The notes beneath the pieces were generated by a model, which had not been told where the DNA came from, made no database searches, and saw only the letters and a list, made by a program, of their open reading frames with translations. A stretch of 37,920 nucleotides of DNA from Ichthyophonus hoferi (Eukaryota; Opisthokonta; Ichthyosporea; Ichthyophonida; Ichthyophonidae): contig NAOQ01000223.1 in the NCBI GenBank assembly GCA_002751075.1, positions 62,122-100,041 of the forward strand, in the 5' to 3' direction. Positions 11,335 through 22,206 of this stretch are shown piece by piece (within the stretch, counting starts at the first letter, position 1; the number at the start of each line of letters is the position of its first letter). Position numbers and translations under genes: made by a program.

Positions 11335-12633
11335 ATGCGTTCTCTACTAGTTTTCTGGGCAATTGTTGGCTCTGTTTTGGCTTACCACCAAGGTTTTATC
11401 AATGAAGATGATATAATCCACCATGTCAATACACACCCAACCAAGTCATGGACAGCGGGCAAGAGCACCAGGTTTGAAAATTTTACTATGTATGATATTA
11501 TGACTATGATGGGGACAGTAGTGGAAGACGAGGCACCTTATGATGCTATTAATGAACTCTCATACTTTGATGTTATTAACTCCTTCCCGACTTCGTTTGA
11601 CGGGCGTGAACAATGGGGTAGATGTATTCACCCCGTGCGCAACCAGTTGCAATGTGGGTCTTGTTGGGCATTTGGGGCATCGGAAGTTCTTTCGGATCGT
11701 TTTTGCATAGCAGGAAAGGATGTTATTTTATCTCCACAGTATCTTGTGTCATGTGACTATTCTAACCTTGGTTGCCATGGAGGTCAACTTCGTCAGGCAT
11801 GGAGGTATATGTCTAGAAAGGGTGTTGTTACGGACAAATGTGAACCATATACTTCAGGGGATGGTATGTCTGGAAGATGTCATAGAACATGTAAGAATGG
11901 ACAACGACCCACATTTTATAAGGCTGCCAATTTTTACAGTGTTGTAACGCTTTTTGAATCCCGCGATATTAGAGTCGCCAAAATAAAAGCAGAGATTTAT
12001 AAAAATGGTCCAGTGGAAGCTGCATTTATAGTATACCAGGACTTCATGAGTTATCAGAGTGGTGTGTACAGACATATGGGAGGTGGGATTATTGGCGGAC
12101 ATGCTGTAAAGATTATTGGATGGGGCGAAGAGAGGGATGAAAAATATTGGATTATTGCAAATAGTTGGGGAAAGGCATGGGGTGAGTGCTTGGCTTGCTT
12201 TACTGGAAATATAACCTATCACGTTTCTTACCACAGAGATTATATGCATCGTTTTATTATTGCTTTCCTACTTTTCTTTAGGTTATTTGAAACAAAATAT
12301 TGTATCTAATATAGTATGGAGTTATTCTTGGCTATATTTATTTTATAGCAGTTAGCTTAAGATAGGTTTACTGAAAACATAATCGTTTTAGAAAAAAAAA
12401 TGGGGTTATGGATATGAGAAGAGTACACGAGTCAATCTTAACCGTTCAAGAAGGACCATTTTATGAACCTAGATTCATATTTATATTTATATTCATATTC
12501 ATGTTCATATTGCTAACAATACTTTCACACAGGTGAGAACGGTTATTTCCGGATCGCCCAGGGTAGTAACGAGTGTAATATTGAATCCAATATTTATGCT
12601 GGGTACCCGGATCTATCTTCCGGGCCTCGTTAA
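11335..12633 (+). CDS. Cathepsin B-like cysteine protease (papain family C1A), complete, two exons
   Basis: Lysosomal or secreted papain-fold endopeptidase. Exon 1 is 11335-12181 and exon 2 is 12533-12633 (phase-1 intron, TAA stop), giving 315 residues. Residues 1-16 form a signal peptide (LLVFWAIVGSVLA). About 22-85 is the cathepsin B-type propeptide (VNTHPTKSWTAG). The mature enzyme begins near FPTSFDGREQWG. Catalytic residues are oxyanion Q104, C110 in QCGSCWAFGAS, H256 in GGHAVKI and N276 in ANSWGKAWG. GCHGG (147-151) replaces the usual GCNGG. The occluding-loop segment with its paired His is missing: after GDGMSGRCHRTC the chain goes directly to NGQRPTFYKA. This predicts endopeptidase rather than dipeptidyl-carboxypeptidase activity, as known for Giardia-type cathepsin B. 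Exon 2 gives the expected ENGYFRIAQGSNECNIE end. Reading through exon 1 without splicing gives a false 324-residue product. Confidence 0.93.
12182..12532 (+). other. Intron of cathepsin B gene
   Basis: 351 bases with donor GTGAGT and acceptor CACAG. A TGCTAAC branch-site motif lies at 12511-12517, 15 bases before the acceptor AG. A TTCATA/TTTATA hexanucleotide run occupies about 12474-12512. The first five intron bases (GTGAG) are repeated as the first five bases of exon 2. Confidence 0.85.
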
Positions 12634-12984
12634 GCAGTTTTCACACACTGATAAAAGTCACTGGGACCATAATTTTTATTGCTTGACTTTTACCATTATT
12701 CTGTACTAATCAGATATCAAATAAAATATAAAAGTTTGTTAACTTGACAAGAACGCATTGTCTACAATTTCATACATCCTTAGAAAATGAATGAAACTGA
12801 TATGGAACGCCAAGAACTGATCCTTATGTTATGCAAGTAGCATAACCTTCTCCTTTTCTTAATTCGGATATCTTTGATACTATTAAAGAAATAGATCTGC
12901 TATTTTACTTTGCTTTCAGCCTGTGCTGTAGCTATTTTTTTCATTCCACTTGGACAACAGCAGACAATTGCATGCATGCTCATA

Positions 12985-13115
12985 CATTAGGTACCTATGA
13001 TTGGATGCAAAGAGAATAAATTAACCGTTGATCAAAATATATACGCTTAAACCAAATCAAAATTTGATTGACTATGACTTTAGCCAATGAATTTATCTCA
13101 ACATTATAATCACAA
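12985..13115 (-). repeat. Dispersed repeat segment, inverted partner of 4255-4380
   Basis: Read on the minus strand, TTGATCAACGGTTAATTT, TTCATTGGCTAAAGTCATAG and CATCCAATCATAGGTACC align with 4255-4380 over about 120 bases with moderate divergence. No coding capacity. Confidence 0.55.
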
Positions 13116-13866
13116 TGGGAGGAAAAGGTTCATAAACAGTTGCTGACTGAAATAAACACACTCAATTCCCTAAATCTCTTTGATTAAATTGCTAAAGAAA
13201 CCAATCGACTCATATTATATTCTACCATTAATGTCATTAACCACTGTTTATTTCTAATGTTCTATCTAGTTATTTGTATCAAAACATGTTGAGGTATTTT
13301 AGCTACTACCAGCATTAGGCTGTATACTGCATTATGTCTTGTACGAAAACACACTGTTTATTGTTCGTTTCTATATATTTATTAGTGTTGTAATATTACG
13401 CTAATAAATAGAACTGTTTATTTTCACGATTAAGAGCCACTAACCTCATATTACTTAATCTTATTGGTTACTGTTATCTTGACGTATTTTGTGGGAGATG
13501 CGGTACATAAATTCTTATCAATATACTAGTATACCGATTGACCCGTGGCTCGAATTGGGTTCTCACTATAAACCAATAGATCCGTTATTTGCTTTACGAT
13601 GGTATTTCGTTTAAAGTAGTACATCTTCTAATTGATATTGAGGAATAGGTTCTGGAATCTGGCGCCTGGCGGTTGGCAGCTTAAATGATATCTGGATGTT
13701 ACCCAGTGTTTTGTACATTACCTTGGCGTTACTTTGAAGCTGGAGATGTTGTCAGTTCAAATGCAGATTAGATGACAGTATGTAGATGCAATAAGACTGA
13801 TTCTCCGCCCGTAGAGGTCAGTGGATGGCTATAAGGTTGGAGTGAAGTGTTCTTGGCATTTGTGAT

Positions 13867-14061
13867 TTGTGGGTCGTTGATTTAATAGATTTACCCGTTT
13901 GTGTGGTCATTACAGACTATTTTTTCAAAACAATAAGTAGAGGCTGGAGAATTCCTGTAACTTATTTGCTTAAGGAGAGAGAGGGAGTACCAAATTTATC
14001 AGAATCTTATGTTCTCCGCATTTGTGTGTGCTGGGGTTGGTCGACCAGCTCTTATCATTGA
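13867..14061 (+). CDS. Weak ORF (64 aa) in repeat field, unknown
   Basis: Open frame with the peptide SRGWRIPVTYLLKEREG. The corresponding DNA (13931-13981) aligns with 14717-14770 at roughly 70 percent, where an ATG-initiated frame reads TRDGRVPVTY. Both may be decayed copies of an ORF carried by a repeat. No family is recognised; the GTG/TTG-type start is not credible. Confidence 0.15.
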   Translation: MWVVDLIDLPVCVVITDYFFKTISRGWRIPVTYLLKEREGVPNLSESYVLRICVCWGWSTSSYH

Positions 14062-14204
14062 TTGCAGTTTACATTTATAGTGATCTCCTTCTAGAATGGC
14101 TCTTTAGCTAGCCACATCATTGGTGTAGCTGCTCATATATTACGTATTGACAAATCAAACTATCAGGTTGAATAATATTATGCACTAACAAATCTTGAGT
14201 CACC

Positions 14205-14335
14205 AATCACAAATATTCGTATTAACTAGTCCAACTCATGATAGGTTACAGAGACCCACTAGGATGGTTTGATCTTACCGCAATACTTAAATACTATTAT
14301 GTCCCTATTTTGGCAATTTCACTCGTTGCAAATAG
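14205..14335 (+). repeat. Dispersed repeat family B, copy 1
   Basis: Core AACTCATGATAGGTTACAGA followed by GACCCACTAGGATG and a segment ending ACTTAAATACTATTATGTCC. It matches 15750-15850 in the same orientation and 16305-16420 on the other strand. Copies differ at many positions, so the family is old and seems non-coding. Confidence 0.6.
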
Positions 14336-14824
14336 AATGGGAAAGAATGTAATATTGATCAATATTAATCGCTATAAAATTTAAATTATATATTGACCAA
14401 TAATAGTTTACTTCTTGTTGATGGCATCTTATTATTGGTATGTCTTGGTTCTACTACTTGCTACTCCAAACTTGATTACTGTCATTAAGCACATTAATTT
14501 ATTAAAATTATAACCAAAAAATGGTCCCTATATTTTCTTTTATACTTTATTAAAAAAATTAACATAAATAAAATCGTAAAACTCAGTATTATATACTGTA
14601 TATTCTGACAAGAATAAATCTACCTATTATATGGGCCTCGATTGAACATTCTTACTCATCTGTGGCTAACGATCTCGTGACACTATTTAACCTTTCTCTG
14701 CTACCATGTTGGGAAAAATAACTAGAGACGGGCGCGTTCCTGTGACCTATACTGGTTTAGAAGGAGAAAGGATACTGAATTAAGAAGTGCGTTGAGATGT
14801 TTCTTTGAATACATGAAATACCCA

Positions 14825-15112
14825 CATGCTAAGACACCTTTTATTGCTAAATATGTCAACAGGACTTGCCTTAGGCGGCATGTCTAAGCAATGTGTTATC
14901 TGGACCCAAAACATTCGATGTGAAATGGCTTATTAATGTAGCCGTGGGATCTATACCATTTTTAATAGATCATCTTGGATTGTCGTTTAACCAATAGATT
15001 GCACCAAATATTTTCCCAGGCTACATTTGCGATAATAATTGCTAATAATATTAAATAATTACAGCGAAATAAAGAAATACCTGAACCAGTTAAATATTCT
15101 TGTTTTAGTACC
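14825..15112 (+). repeat. Dispersed repeat family A, copy 2 (adjoins hairpin element)
   Basis: Contains ATGCTAAGACACCTTTTATT, TGTTATCTGGACCCAAAA and ATCATCTTGGATTGTCGTTT, all matched on the opposite strand at 31585-31800 in the same relative order over more than 200 bases. The downstream part (AATAATTGCTAATAATATTA) also matches 5060-5100. The hairpin element begins where this similarity fades, so it may have inserted into or beside this repeat. Confidence 0.65.
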
Positions 15113-15567
15113 AACTGTCACTAAAGGAGACTATGTCCAGAAATGAAAGAAAGTCTAAACAAAGGACTGAAACATAGAAGTAAGAACAAGAACAGCAAAT
15201 GCTAGCATATCTTTATTCACAGCATACATACATACCAACTATTGCAGGTGCCGTAGATATTAACAAGGCTTCTATCTCCATTCCATTGATACCGACACTC
15301 CTAAAATGAGTAATAGTGTTCGGCACGCTGAACTGCGATTATGGTAGCTTCTGTTAAATTTATACCAACCATTACTCTTGTTAGGATTGTCGGTATCAAT
15401 GGAGATAGACACCTTGTTAGTATCTACGGCACCTGCAATAGTTGGTATGTATGTATGCTGTGAATAAAGATATGCTGGTATTTTCTGTTCTTGTTCCTAC
15501 TTCTATGTTTCAGTCCTTTGTTTAGACTTTTTTTCATTTCTGGACATAGTCTCTTTTAGTGATAGTT
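15113..15567. repeat. 455-bp near-perfect inverted repeat (hairpin or foldback element)
   Basis: Left arm is about 15113-15319 and right arm about 15366-15567, with a loop of roughly 46 bases. The arms align end to end at about 90 percent identity or better. Examples are GACTATGTCCAGAAATGA on the left against the inverse of TTCATTTCTGGACATAGTCT on the right, and GCAGGTGCCGTAGATA against TATCTACGGCACCTGC. The left arm has a small insertion near 15283. No open frame of note is inside. The shape suggests a foldback or MITE-like DNA transposon, or a locus whose transcript would form a long hairpin. High arm identity means it is much younger than the surrounding repeats, or the arms are kept alike by conversion. 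Confidence 0.85.
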
Positions 15568-15749
15568 AATTATATTTATATTTATTTCTAATCGGCCCAC
15601 ACGATATATTTGGCTCATTGATATTTCTTTGTAGCTAGTCGTTTGCGTGTCTAGAACCGTGTTTTTTATTGGTTGTTTCCATTCCTTTTATACTTGCCGC
15701 AATCTCCGCTTTTTGCGCCTGTGTTCATTTAATGACAATAGGACCGATC

Positions 15750-15850
15750 GTGAAGATCCTAATTGGCTAATGCAATCCATGAAAGGTTGCAGAGACTCGC
15801 TAGAATTGTCTGCTCTTCCCTGATATTCAAATACTATTGTATCTTTATTT
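15750..15850 (+). repeat. Dispersed repeat family B, copy 2
   Basis: Core CATGAAAGGTTGCAGAGACT then CGCTAGAATTGTCTG and TATTCAAATACTATTGTATC, aligning with 14205-14335. It lies about 180 bases after the hairpin element. Confidence 0.55.
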
Positions 15851-15974
15851 GACTTGCTTGTTAGCTAATTACCTCATTAATATAAGCTCTTACATTATGG
15901 GTCACTTAAGTCAGAAGATATCTACTAGGACAATTGGCAACTTCAAGTGAAAATCATTAGTGATTATTGCCTAC

Positions 15975-16145
15975 AAATCAGAACCTGCAGCCACCAAGGA
16001 AAAGAAGAAACAGAGAATACAATTCTCTTCAGATTTAAGTTATGATTAGCTCACCTCAAGACGTCCCTTTGAGGAAGACGTCAGCTCCACCAGTCAGGAG
16101 GCCAGTAAACCTAAATCAGGTGAAAAATCAGAGGAAAAACATTTT
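15975..16145 (+). mobile_element. Fossil fragment of Ty1/copia gag start (plus strand)
   Basis: A short stretch whose translation is Lys/Glu-rich with a KKKQRIQFSS-like peptide, resembling the beginning of the gag region of the larger minus-strand copia element at about 23.4 kb. It is an isolated, broken and old fragment in opposite orientation to the main elements; no LTR is recognised beside it. Confidence 0.5.
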
Positions 16146-16304
16146 TGCACACGTTCTTTGATTCTCAATAGGAATCACCACACGCCACCACATATTACTA
16201 CACCAATTAACGACTGTTACAAAATCTTTAACTCTGAATGAACGCATAGTTATAATTGATTTGTCGATGCATAATTTTGCATGTAGTGAATTAGGTAATG
16301 AACC

Positions 16305-16420
16305 ATATAAGAAAACACTAATATAACCTTATCAAGATAAAATCAGACATCCCTAGTGGGTCTGTGTGATCTTTCATGAGTTGTATTAGTTAATATAGAT
16401 ATTTATAATTAGCTCCATTT
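16305..16420 (-). repeat. Dispersed repeat family B, copy 3
   Basis: On the minus strand AACTCATGAAAGATCACACA followed by GACCCACTAGGGATG aligns with copy 1. It lies in inverted orientation relative to copies 1 and 2. Confidence 0.55.
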
Positions 16421-16947
16421 AAGTTATTAAACCCTAGCCACATTGATATTAACCAAAAGTTAGAAAGTTAGCACTGGCAATAAAACGAAGTATAAAAGAA
16501 AACAAAAGTCAATAATAAAGCACCCACTAACATATGCGGTAGTCAGTAGCACAAATACGAAATTCTGGTAACGCATACAAATATTTTTCATTTAATTATA
16601 TGTACGTAATAACCGCATCGATATTATAATGTCTAATCCGTCGTTGGTGCTCACATATAATAACCAGTTAACCAGTACCCAGACCCTTCGCTCGTTCAGA
16701 ACTCAGAGAGCAGTTTACTAACATTATATAGTGATAATAGTTATTATTTACATTGTAAAGATTACCCCTTACTAATTGATCTCATTGTGCAATTTCAACA
16801 TTCACATTCAAGTGAGTCAAGGTATCGATTCCTTCTGAATGAGAGCAGTGGCATAATTACTCCTGCCAGTTACCTAAAGAGTCGGTATATGAGCCTTCTA
16901 TAAAATCTCTGCCACAACAACTGTGCCTTAAAGACAGATCCAATTAA

Positions 16948-17401
16948 GTGACTATTACTACCGTTGGTCCAGCAAAATTACCTACTATTAAAAATACAAT
17001 TGGGGATTCCAATAGCTGCGGGCAAGTCGCTAGAACTGACATAGTTTCTAATAACGACCAAGTATTAATTTACTGGAACTCTTATGTTGTTATATATAGC
17101 TATATTTTACTTGAATCTCATTATATACTTCAAGCATGTTCATCAGTCTGCCGATACACTCAAAAATTCATGTGACAGAACATTTATTTAATTATCTGTT
17201 TTTAATATGCTCCAAAATCTAACATATTTAGACTGGGTTGATGTGCAACTCAACTACTTAGATAAATTCATATACCACATTTATGAACAAAAACGCATGC
17301 CCAGAACCAATCTGGATCCAGTTTATGTAATTTATTGGTGTAGTTCTCAATATGTGTATCATCAAATACAAGGTTCCCCAAGTGTACTGAGTACAATATA
17401 G
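16948..17401 (+). CDS. Two adjacent weak ORFs, unknown
   Basis: Frames at 16948-17175 and 17207-17401 contain moderately coding-like peptides (VGPAKLPTIKN; LTYLDWVDVQLNYLDKF). There is no recognised domain, splice structure or convincing start. They may be remnants of a host gene or of a repeat-borne ORF. Confidence 0.15.
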
Positions 17402-18089
17402 ACATAATTTACAAGTTATTGTATGATTAGGAAAAAATAACATTCCACGATACTACTGGCTATATTAACTATACTGAAGCCAAACAAGAATACTGAGCTG
17501 TATTGATAAGGCAATTTAAATAGTCGTATATCCGAAATCTGTGCGTCTACATGAAACGAAAGCTTATATACTTGCAAGTACTTGTATATGAATGCAAATA
17601 TTACCCAGCTATTTTAAAAGGACTGGTAGGACGTGGCAATTTAGACATAAAACAAGAACCAAAAGCTATTAGTTAGATGTATACTATGGCATTACACGAT
17701 AGAAGACACTTGATGTATTTGCATGCAACAGTCTTCAAATAGGTTAACAATAAAAGTGTGTATATTTAAGAAAACATTTATATCTTTAATTATATTATTA
17801 CATTGCAGTATTAAATTAGTTGGCAGAATCTTTGCCTTTAGCAGTAGACTTTGCTTCACTCTCAATGGATATATGACGTTCCTCTTCAGATTCACTTGAC
17901 TCTGAATTTGTAGCTATCTCAAAGTTTGCAGAGTTTTCTAGTTAGATCCTCGTTATTAAAATCTGATAATAACTCAACACGTTGCTTCTTTTTACCTATG
18001 GATTCCAACTTTGTTGACGTTGCCATGGTAGTCTTACATTTAATTTTATAGGCAGAATGAGTTAAAGTTTCTCTTCTCTTTACTGTTAT

Positions 18090-18700
18090 TACTACTTAAT
18101 GGACATATGTAGTGAACTTAACTATATTGTTATATTCTATATAATCAAGATCTAAGCTAAGCCTGGAAATACTCGTTTTATATCAATTAGATTGTGTCAA
18201 GCCAAGTTGATCACATCATTATTGCGCATGTATAAACATGTTCCCTAATAAGAACTAAAAGTGATTCTTCTGAAGCATGTCCTTAGAAACAAGTTGTCTA
18301 ATAATTGCTCAAGGATTATTTGGGATACTACATATCACATGTGTTATTACAACAATTGACCAGTGACTATACTAAGAATCATTCATGAATCTACACATTA
18401 CATGTGTATCATCAATCACTAGGTGTGTGATTCAAAATCAATGAACAATACTATTTAAAAACCACAGGGAATCTCACTCTAGACTGCATCATGTATATAG
18501 TCCTAATTGAACACAATTAGTGGCACAATTAAAATAAATATTTTCTATTAATTATTGTGTAAGTTTTAATTACTGATTGATACCTCATTATAAACGCTTC
18601 TTAACATTTAGAGGTTTAATGCTATAAAAACTAAGTATTTTGTGCAAGACATGATAAAATATTTTGGCCAAACATTTGTAGAGGCTGAAATATTTCAACA
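18090..18700 (-). repeat. Copia LTR copy (3' LTR of main element)
   Basis: About 610 bases, similar along its length to 23545-24155 and in part to 24250-24655. Its upstream edge on the minus strand is at 18700. The lower boundary is approximate, because gag-start-like sequence of another copy follows. Confidence 0.7.
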
Positions 18701-18896
18701 TTCCCTCTACATCCCCCACATACCTGCGAGGATGTTATTTACACATCCAAGTTTAGGCTCTTGTGGGCATTCATTAATTGAATAGGGGCCAAGGCTTTGG
18801 TGATGATGTCTGCTTTCTGTCATGAGTTTAGATCAGCTTGATGTCAACATCTTCGTTTCTAATGGCCTTTTTGGTGTAGTGGTATTTTACATGGAC

Positions 18897-19761
18897 TTAT
18901 GTTTTGGGTATCCCATTTTTTTCTAACATTTGAATTGTTGACTGGTGGTCCTCATAGATAGTTACTGAACCTGTCTGAATAACAACAATTTCTAAAACAC
19001 CATAATTCCGTACAATCTTATAAAGAGCTGCATTGAGTGCAACATATTTAGCCTCTGTGCTTAAAGATGTCAATATTGGCTTTTTCTTGCTGAACCATGA
19101 CACTGGTGTTTCATTTAGCAGTAGTATCTATTCTGTTGTTGACTTGCTGGTACATCCCATTAAATAAAGTATCATTTTTCAGTGGTAGCTGACTGCAAAG
19201 TTTATGTCTGGCGTAGTTAGGCAAGATATTTACAGAAGATAACTTATTGTTTTCCGGTATTCTCTTATGTTACACCTTGAAGTTATGTTATTGTCCTTTT
19301 ATAGGTCTGACATGATTTGGGGGTATGGAGAACATGGTTTGTTTAACACTTTCCATGTTCTAAGATTTCAACATCTCTTAGATGTATCCCTCCTGTGTGA
19401 AATAAATGAACCTCCAGCTGTCTTTCCAAATCAGATATTCTAGGTATTCAGCTGGGAAATCCATTTACTTGGTTGTAAACCATTTCTTCATGCTGCTGAT
19501 CAAACCTTTAATTACAACATTGTTGTTAGAGACAATTAAGATGTCAGTAACATATACACAAATAGCAAGAAAATAAAGTATACCATAGGATGAAAATAGA
19601 CGTGGATCAGAGTTAGTTGGGAAAATGTGCTCTGTATTTAAATATGCAGCTAATGTGCGCTGCCAGACTAATGCAGATTGTTTAAATCCATATAATGATT
19701 TATAAAGTCTGTATACCCTGTGTGGAAAGTCCAAATCTTTAAAACCTTCTAGCTGATGCAT
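18897..19761 (-). pseudogene. Copia pol remnant: RNase H and part of reverse transcriptase
   Basis: Fossil remains of the end of pol. The RNase H segment (about 18897-19103) has the copia-type WFSKK and TEAKYVAL motifs. The reverse transcriptase segment (about 19465-19761) has the SLYGFKQS motif and a recognisable active-site region. Broken and old. Confidence 0.85.
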
Positions 19762-20092
19762 ATAAATGTTTTTTCCAGTTTACTATTTAGGTAGGTTCCA
19801 ACTCTGTCCAGTTGATGACTTCCAGATCTTGTAAAGCTGCCAATGCCAGTAAAAGATGTATGGTGGCCAGAGAGCAAACTGGGAACTGTATTCTAAAATA
19901 ATCAATATTTTCCTATTGTTGATTCCCTATCACGGCAACTCCTGCCTTATATTTTGTAATGTTCCCTTGATTTTTTCTTTTGATGTTAAAAACCCACAAT
20001 GGTTGTAACAATGGCTCCCTTTCGGGCTTGTTAGTGATACTCCATGTTGGGCTGTCTGAAAGAACTTTCATTTTCTGTTTCATTATTGCCTC

Positions 20093-21716
20093 CTATTGAG
20101 GCCATTGAGGTAAGTTCATGGCTGCACTGACTAATTTGGGGACTTTTTGGCCATATAGATTGGCCTCCGTGGCTGAGTCTGCCTCATGTGTTGAGGTTGG
20201 ATCTGGTTGGTGTCTCTGACCTGCCCGAGTGGTGGAGGGTGTATACTTGATTTTCTTTGAATGCGTGTCAATGTTTTCTTTCGCTTGTCTCCTCTGCGCT
20301 TTCCTTACTCCAACGGTCCTTAGGTCCCTCATTTTCATCCGTTTTTGATTCCTCAGCCTGCCTATCCTTATCTTCCTAAACCAACTCTCCCTAAGTTGAA
20401 ATAACCTTCTGTGGCTCCTTCAATGAGGAACGATTATGTTGTGGAGATAAAGGGTTCTCTCCAGTTGTACTAGTCGCTTTGGCTCTTCCTGGGGGTTTAT
20501 CCTCATGGTCTGACAGAAGTTTTTACTGTTTCTTTGCATAGGGATAACTTGACTCCAAAACTTTGACATCTTTGCCTACAAAAATATCTACTCATGGTAG
20601 CCAAAACCCTGTATCTTTTTTAGATCCCCTGATATTCCAGCATAACTGCTTCTTTCCCTCTGGGTGCCATCTTGTTTTGTGCTTTAGTCTTGTATTAGTA
20701 TTTATATTTAAAATCTTTGAGTTTGCTGAATAGTGTGGTAGATTTTGGTCATAATTTCCAATGCAGTGTCAATTTTGATAAACACCTGGTTGGAAGCACA
20801 GTTAAGGTGAAGGCTGCAGACTTAATGGCTTCATCTCAAACATTTTGTAAGAGACCCTCTATTTTAGCACTCCTTATCATTGTAAACAATGTCTAATTTA
20901 TTTTTTCACTGAGCCCATTCTGCTCAGGATAATGGGGGACAATGGTCTGATGGTGGATCTCAAATTTCCTAGATATGATGAAATTTTGGGTTCAGGTACA
21001 CAATTCCATCGTCAGTTAGCTAGGTACCTATAGACTTGTCATATTTAGCAGTGGCATAAACATAATACTGTTTTAAAGCTTTAAAGCTATCTAACTTATT
21101 CCTAAGCAAATATACTGACAGGGAGTAAATACTTGTCTGAAAATGTCGCAATATACTAGAAGCCAGAGTAGAACCTGTGCATGGGTCCAGCTAAATCAAA
21201 GTCGACTTTATGTAGTACTCTTTTTGCTCAATTACTTCTCTCTGGGCATAGAATCCTTTTGGCATTGGAGATATCACATATTCCACAATCCTTGTTTTTC
21301 TTTTCCAATAATGTGTTGTTTGACATTGCCAATGCAAGGGACATGTTGGCTGGACTTGGGTGCATGAGACTAGAATGAAAACTCTTATAAGACATTAGGC
21401 CTACATGAGTTTCTGATTTTACTATAATGGTAAGAGTTTGCTTCTCAACTACCATGTGGGCCTGGTGTGTAGAGGCTGGTTGTGTTCAATCACAGTTGCT
21501 CTCCACTTCCTCTGGTAGGATCACTGGAACATCCAGCCTGTAGATTATGTCAATTTTCTCTGTTTCCTTCATCACAATTACTCCTTTCCGTAAGACTGAT
21601 ACTGTGTCATCCTTGAACGCAATGGTGATGCCTTTTCCCTTCAAAGATAGAATTAAGAGTAGGCTCACCTTTAAATCTGGCACCAACAATATGTTTTTCA
21701 ATCTAATGGGACTCAA
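20093..21716 (-). pseudogene. Copia pol remnant: integrase and linker to reverse transcriptase
   Basis: A Thr/Ser/Lys-rich linker (about 20093-20338) followed on the upstream side by decayed integrase sequence (about 20480-21716). Broken and old; placed by order between protease and reverse transcriptase. Confidence 0.6.
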
Positions 21717-22017
21717 TCGTTTTACCTATTCTAGCAACTATCCATACGCTGCCAGATCCTAAAACAATGCTTTTCTGTCCATTTTCCCAGTGTACATAGG
21801 TTCTTTCTGGGGTAAATGCAGGGAAGTCCTCTTTTCTGAAGTTGAAGTAAAGATATCTTGATGAACCACTATCTAGGAAAAAACTTGCATTTGGCCTTAC
21901 TCTCTCTAAGCCTTTTTCATTTACATAACATGTGCCTACATATAAGCTATCTTTATCTACTGTGTAAGGTGTATTGTAAGGCTTTTTGTTCTTTTTGAAG
22001 TGGCAATACTTTCCCAT
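21703..22017 (-). pseudogene. Copia protease remnant
   Basis: Contains the aspartic protease signature LDSGSS typical of copia-type polyproteins, preceded by basic sequence. Fossil. Confidence 0.7.
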
Positions 22018-22206
22018 CTTTATTCCCTGTTGCTGGGTTGGCTGATTCTTCTCATGATGACTTTTCTGGTATCTGGGTGTTTTTGGTGGTCTTGGCTTTT
22101 GTTCTGACCTGGTTTAGCGTTGAATTAGCTTAGTCTTTGGATGAGAAGACACCGACTTGTTGTGTGTGTTGCCTAAGAATGTGTCACATATGCCTGATTT
22201 GCTGTT

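Larger units (their letters stand above)
12634..17819. other. Repeat-rich region without firm genes
   Basis: This stretch carries fragments of at least two dispersed repeat families, a 455-base inverted repeat and a short copia gag remnant, listed separately. Weak plus-strand frames occur at 13867-14061 and 16948-17401; neither has a recognised domain. The first of these (SRGWRIPVTY) resembles, at DNA and peptide level, a short ATG frame at 14713-14790 (TRDGRVPVTY), suggesting a decayed repeat-borne ORF. Confidence 0.5.

Noticed and set aside
11720-12249. ORFs overlapping the protease gene in other frames (plus and minus)
   Set aside because: They are shadows of the cathepsin B exon and intron, which has clear catalytic motifs in its own frame.
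12182-12309. Unspliced C-terminal extension of the cathepsin ORF
   Set aside because: The sequence after AWG is intronic; splicing to 12533 restores the expected C-terminal cathepsin B sequence.
21143-21762. Plus-strand ORFs over the copia region
   Set aside because: They are antisense shadows of the decayed minus-strand pol region.
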